DNA of 6,437 nt from Micavibrio sp. UBA2020 (lineage in GTDB: Bacteria; Pseudomonadota; Alphaproteobacteria; Micavibrionales; UBA2020): assembly GCA_002334985.1 (NCBI GenBank), contig DDBY01000076.1:21049-27485 (forward strand). Reading direction: 5' to 3'. This document shows positions 6,144 to 6,437 of this stretch, in pieces. Position numbers and translations under genes: made by a program. How positions within the stretch are numbered: position 1 is the first letter of the stretch; every line of letters begins with the position of its first letter. The notes under the pieces were generated by a model. That model saw only the letters and a list, made by a program, of their open reading frames with translations. It did no database searches and was not told the DNA's origin.

Positions 6144-6165
6144 AAGTTAAGGAATCATTTAACTT
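6144..6165 (+). repeat. AT-rich dyad AAGTTAA-N8-TTAACTT
   Basis: A perfect 7-bp inverted repeat with an 8-base spacer. It is followed by four more T residues, giving a terminator-like look, but the stem has only one G+C pair per arm and would not terminate well. Its centre is about 23 bases before the TATAAA box at 6177, over the -35 position, so a protein operator controlling that promoter is the better reading. Confidence 0.4.
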
Positions 6166-6182
6166 TTTTGTTGAATTATAAA
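6154..6182 (+). promoter_or_regulatory. Candidate proximal pilin promoter (TATAAA -10)
   Basis: TATAAA (6177-6182) is a good -10 box about 130 bases before the pilin start. The -35 position (6154-6159, ATCATT) is poor and lies inside the AAGTTAA/TTAACTT dyad, so this promoter would depend on an activator or a non-housekeeping sigma factor. I found no sigma-54 GG/GC element, which many pilin genes use. Confidence 0.3.
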
Positions 6183-6184
6183 AC

Positions 6185-6253
6185 ATGGGTCACCAAACTA
6201 TGACTGACTTGCGTAGCAAAGGAGCCGTCAGGCTTTGGCGCAAAACGGGGTAA
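6185..6253 (+). CDS. Possible 22-codon leader ORF upstream of the prepilin
   Basis: ATG at 6185 opens a frame reading MGHQTMTDLRSKGAVRLWRKTG before TAA at 6251-6253; an inner ATG lies at 6200. No ribosome site precedes either ATG. The frame coincides with the hairpin region, so ribosome passage would change the leader fold. The peptide is basic and resembles nothing I know. It may be chance, as short frames are common; listed because of its position. Confidence 0.2.
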   Translation: MGHQTMTDLRSKGAVRLWRKTG

Positions 6254-6260
6254 TCATACC
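6199..6260 (+). promoter_or_regulatory. Potentially structured mRNA leader of the prepilin gene
   Basis: A bulged hairpin can form from TGCG (6210-6213), CAA (6217-6219) and AGCC (6223-6226) pairing with GGCT (6231-6234), TTG (6235-6237) and CGCA (6239-6242), closed by a GTCA loop. TATGA (6199-6203) can pair with TCATA (6254-6258) to enclose it. Alternatively GGTA (6249-6252) pairs with TACC (6257-6260); these two pairings exclude each other. It matches no riboswitch class I can recognise. Confidence 0.3.
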
Positions 6261-6299
6261 GGAACTCGCAATACTCAACGACTAAACGCAAACAACCTT

Positions 6300-6305
6300 G
6301 GGGAG
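6300..6305 (+). promoter_or_regulatory. Ribosome binding site of the prepilin gene
   Basis: GGGGAG lies 7 bases before the ATG at 6313. It is a strong site, fitting a highly expressed pilin, and it fixes the start. Confidence 0.75.
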
Positions 6306-6312
6306 CTAATAC

Positions 6313-6437
6313 ATGAAATCGATTCACACGCAAAAGGGCTTCACCCTTGTGGAATTGGCCATCGTGATGACCATCATCGGTCTTCTGATCGGCGGTATTC
6401 TGAAGGGCCAGGAGCTGATGGAAAACGCCCGCGTGAC
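6313..6437 (+). CDS. Type IV prepilin or pseudopilin, N-terminal fragment (3' end outside the window)
   Basis: The first 41 codons of a prepilin. A short basic leader, MKSIHTQKG, ends at the Gly9/Phe10 site where prepilin peptidase cuts and N-methylates. The mature protein begins FTLVELAIVMTIIGLLIGG, with the conserved Glu at mature position 5, and then a hydrophobic helix that serves both as membrane anchor and as the filament core. The following ILKGQELMENARV is common in pilin-like proteins of the PulG/MSHA type. Without the C-terminal domain I cannot tell a major pilin from a minor pilin or pseudopilin. The strong ribosome site and the long regulatory region upstream favour an abundant, regulated subunit. 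The PilU-like ATPase and secretin upstream belong to the same kind of machine. Confidence 0.92.
   Translation, partial: MKSIHTQKGFTLVELAIVMTIIGLLIGGILKGQELMENARV

Larger units (their letters stand above)
5827..6312 (+). other. Long non-coding control region upstream of the prepilin gene
   Basis: These 486 bases carry no convincing gene of normal size on either strand and are visibly richer in A+T than the flanking genes. They hold, in order: a weak terminator-like fold, a 21-base-period direct repeat, a TATATA box, G+C-rich repeats, an inverted copy of the direct-repeat unit, a TTGACA box with a 14-base palindrome, a second AT-rich dyad, a TATAAA box, and a potentially structured leader with a 22-codon open frame. 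The density of symmetry elements marks it as the regulatory hub of the window. Confidence 0.7.

Noticed and set aside
6191..6262. Cyclic di-GMP (GEMM) riboswitch in the pilin leader
   Set aside because: GCAAAG and GGGGTAA fragments looked suggestive, but there is no GNRA tetraloop (the loop is GTCA), no GGCAAACC element, and no proper two-helix core.
6225..6312. Sigma-54 promoter for the pilin
   Set aside because: TTGGCGC at about 6235 resembles a -24 half, but no GC-containing -12 element follows at the required distance.
5827..6312. CRISPR array, tRNA or insertion-sequence end
   Set aside because: Repeats are only 8-12 bases and too few for CRISPR, no cloverleaf fold with a TTCRA arm is seen, and there are no long terminal inverted repeats or transposase fragments.

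Overview
This window is one side of a type IV pilus (MSHA-like, PilT/PilU and MshL type) locus, with all six recognisable genes on the + strand. Moderately high G+C coding DNA, the pilin N-terminus and the MshL-like secretin fit a proteobacterium. I lean towards Alphaproteobacteria (Micavibrio or Rhodospirillales-like), but this is an impression from protein style and not a demonstrated placement.

Layout. Bases 1-1104 hold a retraction-type pilus ATPase closest to PilU, cut by the left edge just after its true start. Bases 1186-3033 encode an MshL-like secretin lipoprotein, the outer-membrane pore of the pilus machine, with an unusual proline-rich linker. A 67-base gap with two perfect inverted repeats separates it from a tightly coupled pair. 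The first of the pair is an ABC-2-like six-helix membrane protein (3101-3922). The second is a membrane-anchored, probably periplasmic helical protein (3922-4710), whose start codon overlaps the preceding stop by one base. Next comes an AraC-family regulator built onto seven membrane helices (4750-5826). Then follows a 486-base non-coding region (5827-6312), and the window ends in the first 41 codons of a prepilin gene (6313 onward).

How they may work together. The ATPase, secretin and pilin are parts of one pilus or pseudopilus machine. The membrane AraC protein sits directly upstream of the pilin's long control region. Its seven-helix topology puts the DNA-binding domain in the cytoplasm and a cysteine pair (C125, C132) outside, so it could carry an envelope signal to the pilin promoter.

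The most interesting signal is in that control region. A 12-base element, TT(C/A)TCAAATCCG, occurs twice in direct orientation exactly 21 bases apart, the geometry typical of AraC-family operators. A third, inverted copy with a 10-base exact core lies about 140 bases further on, just upstream of a TTGACA box and a perfect 14-base palindrome. Downstream are an AT-rich dyad, a TATAAA box, and a leader able to form hairpins that also holds a 22-codon open frame. Taken together this suggests an AraC-type membrane one-component switch for a pilin. The protein families are well supported, but the regulatory link is inference.
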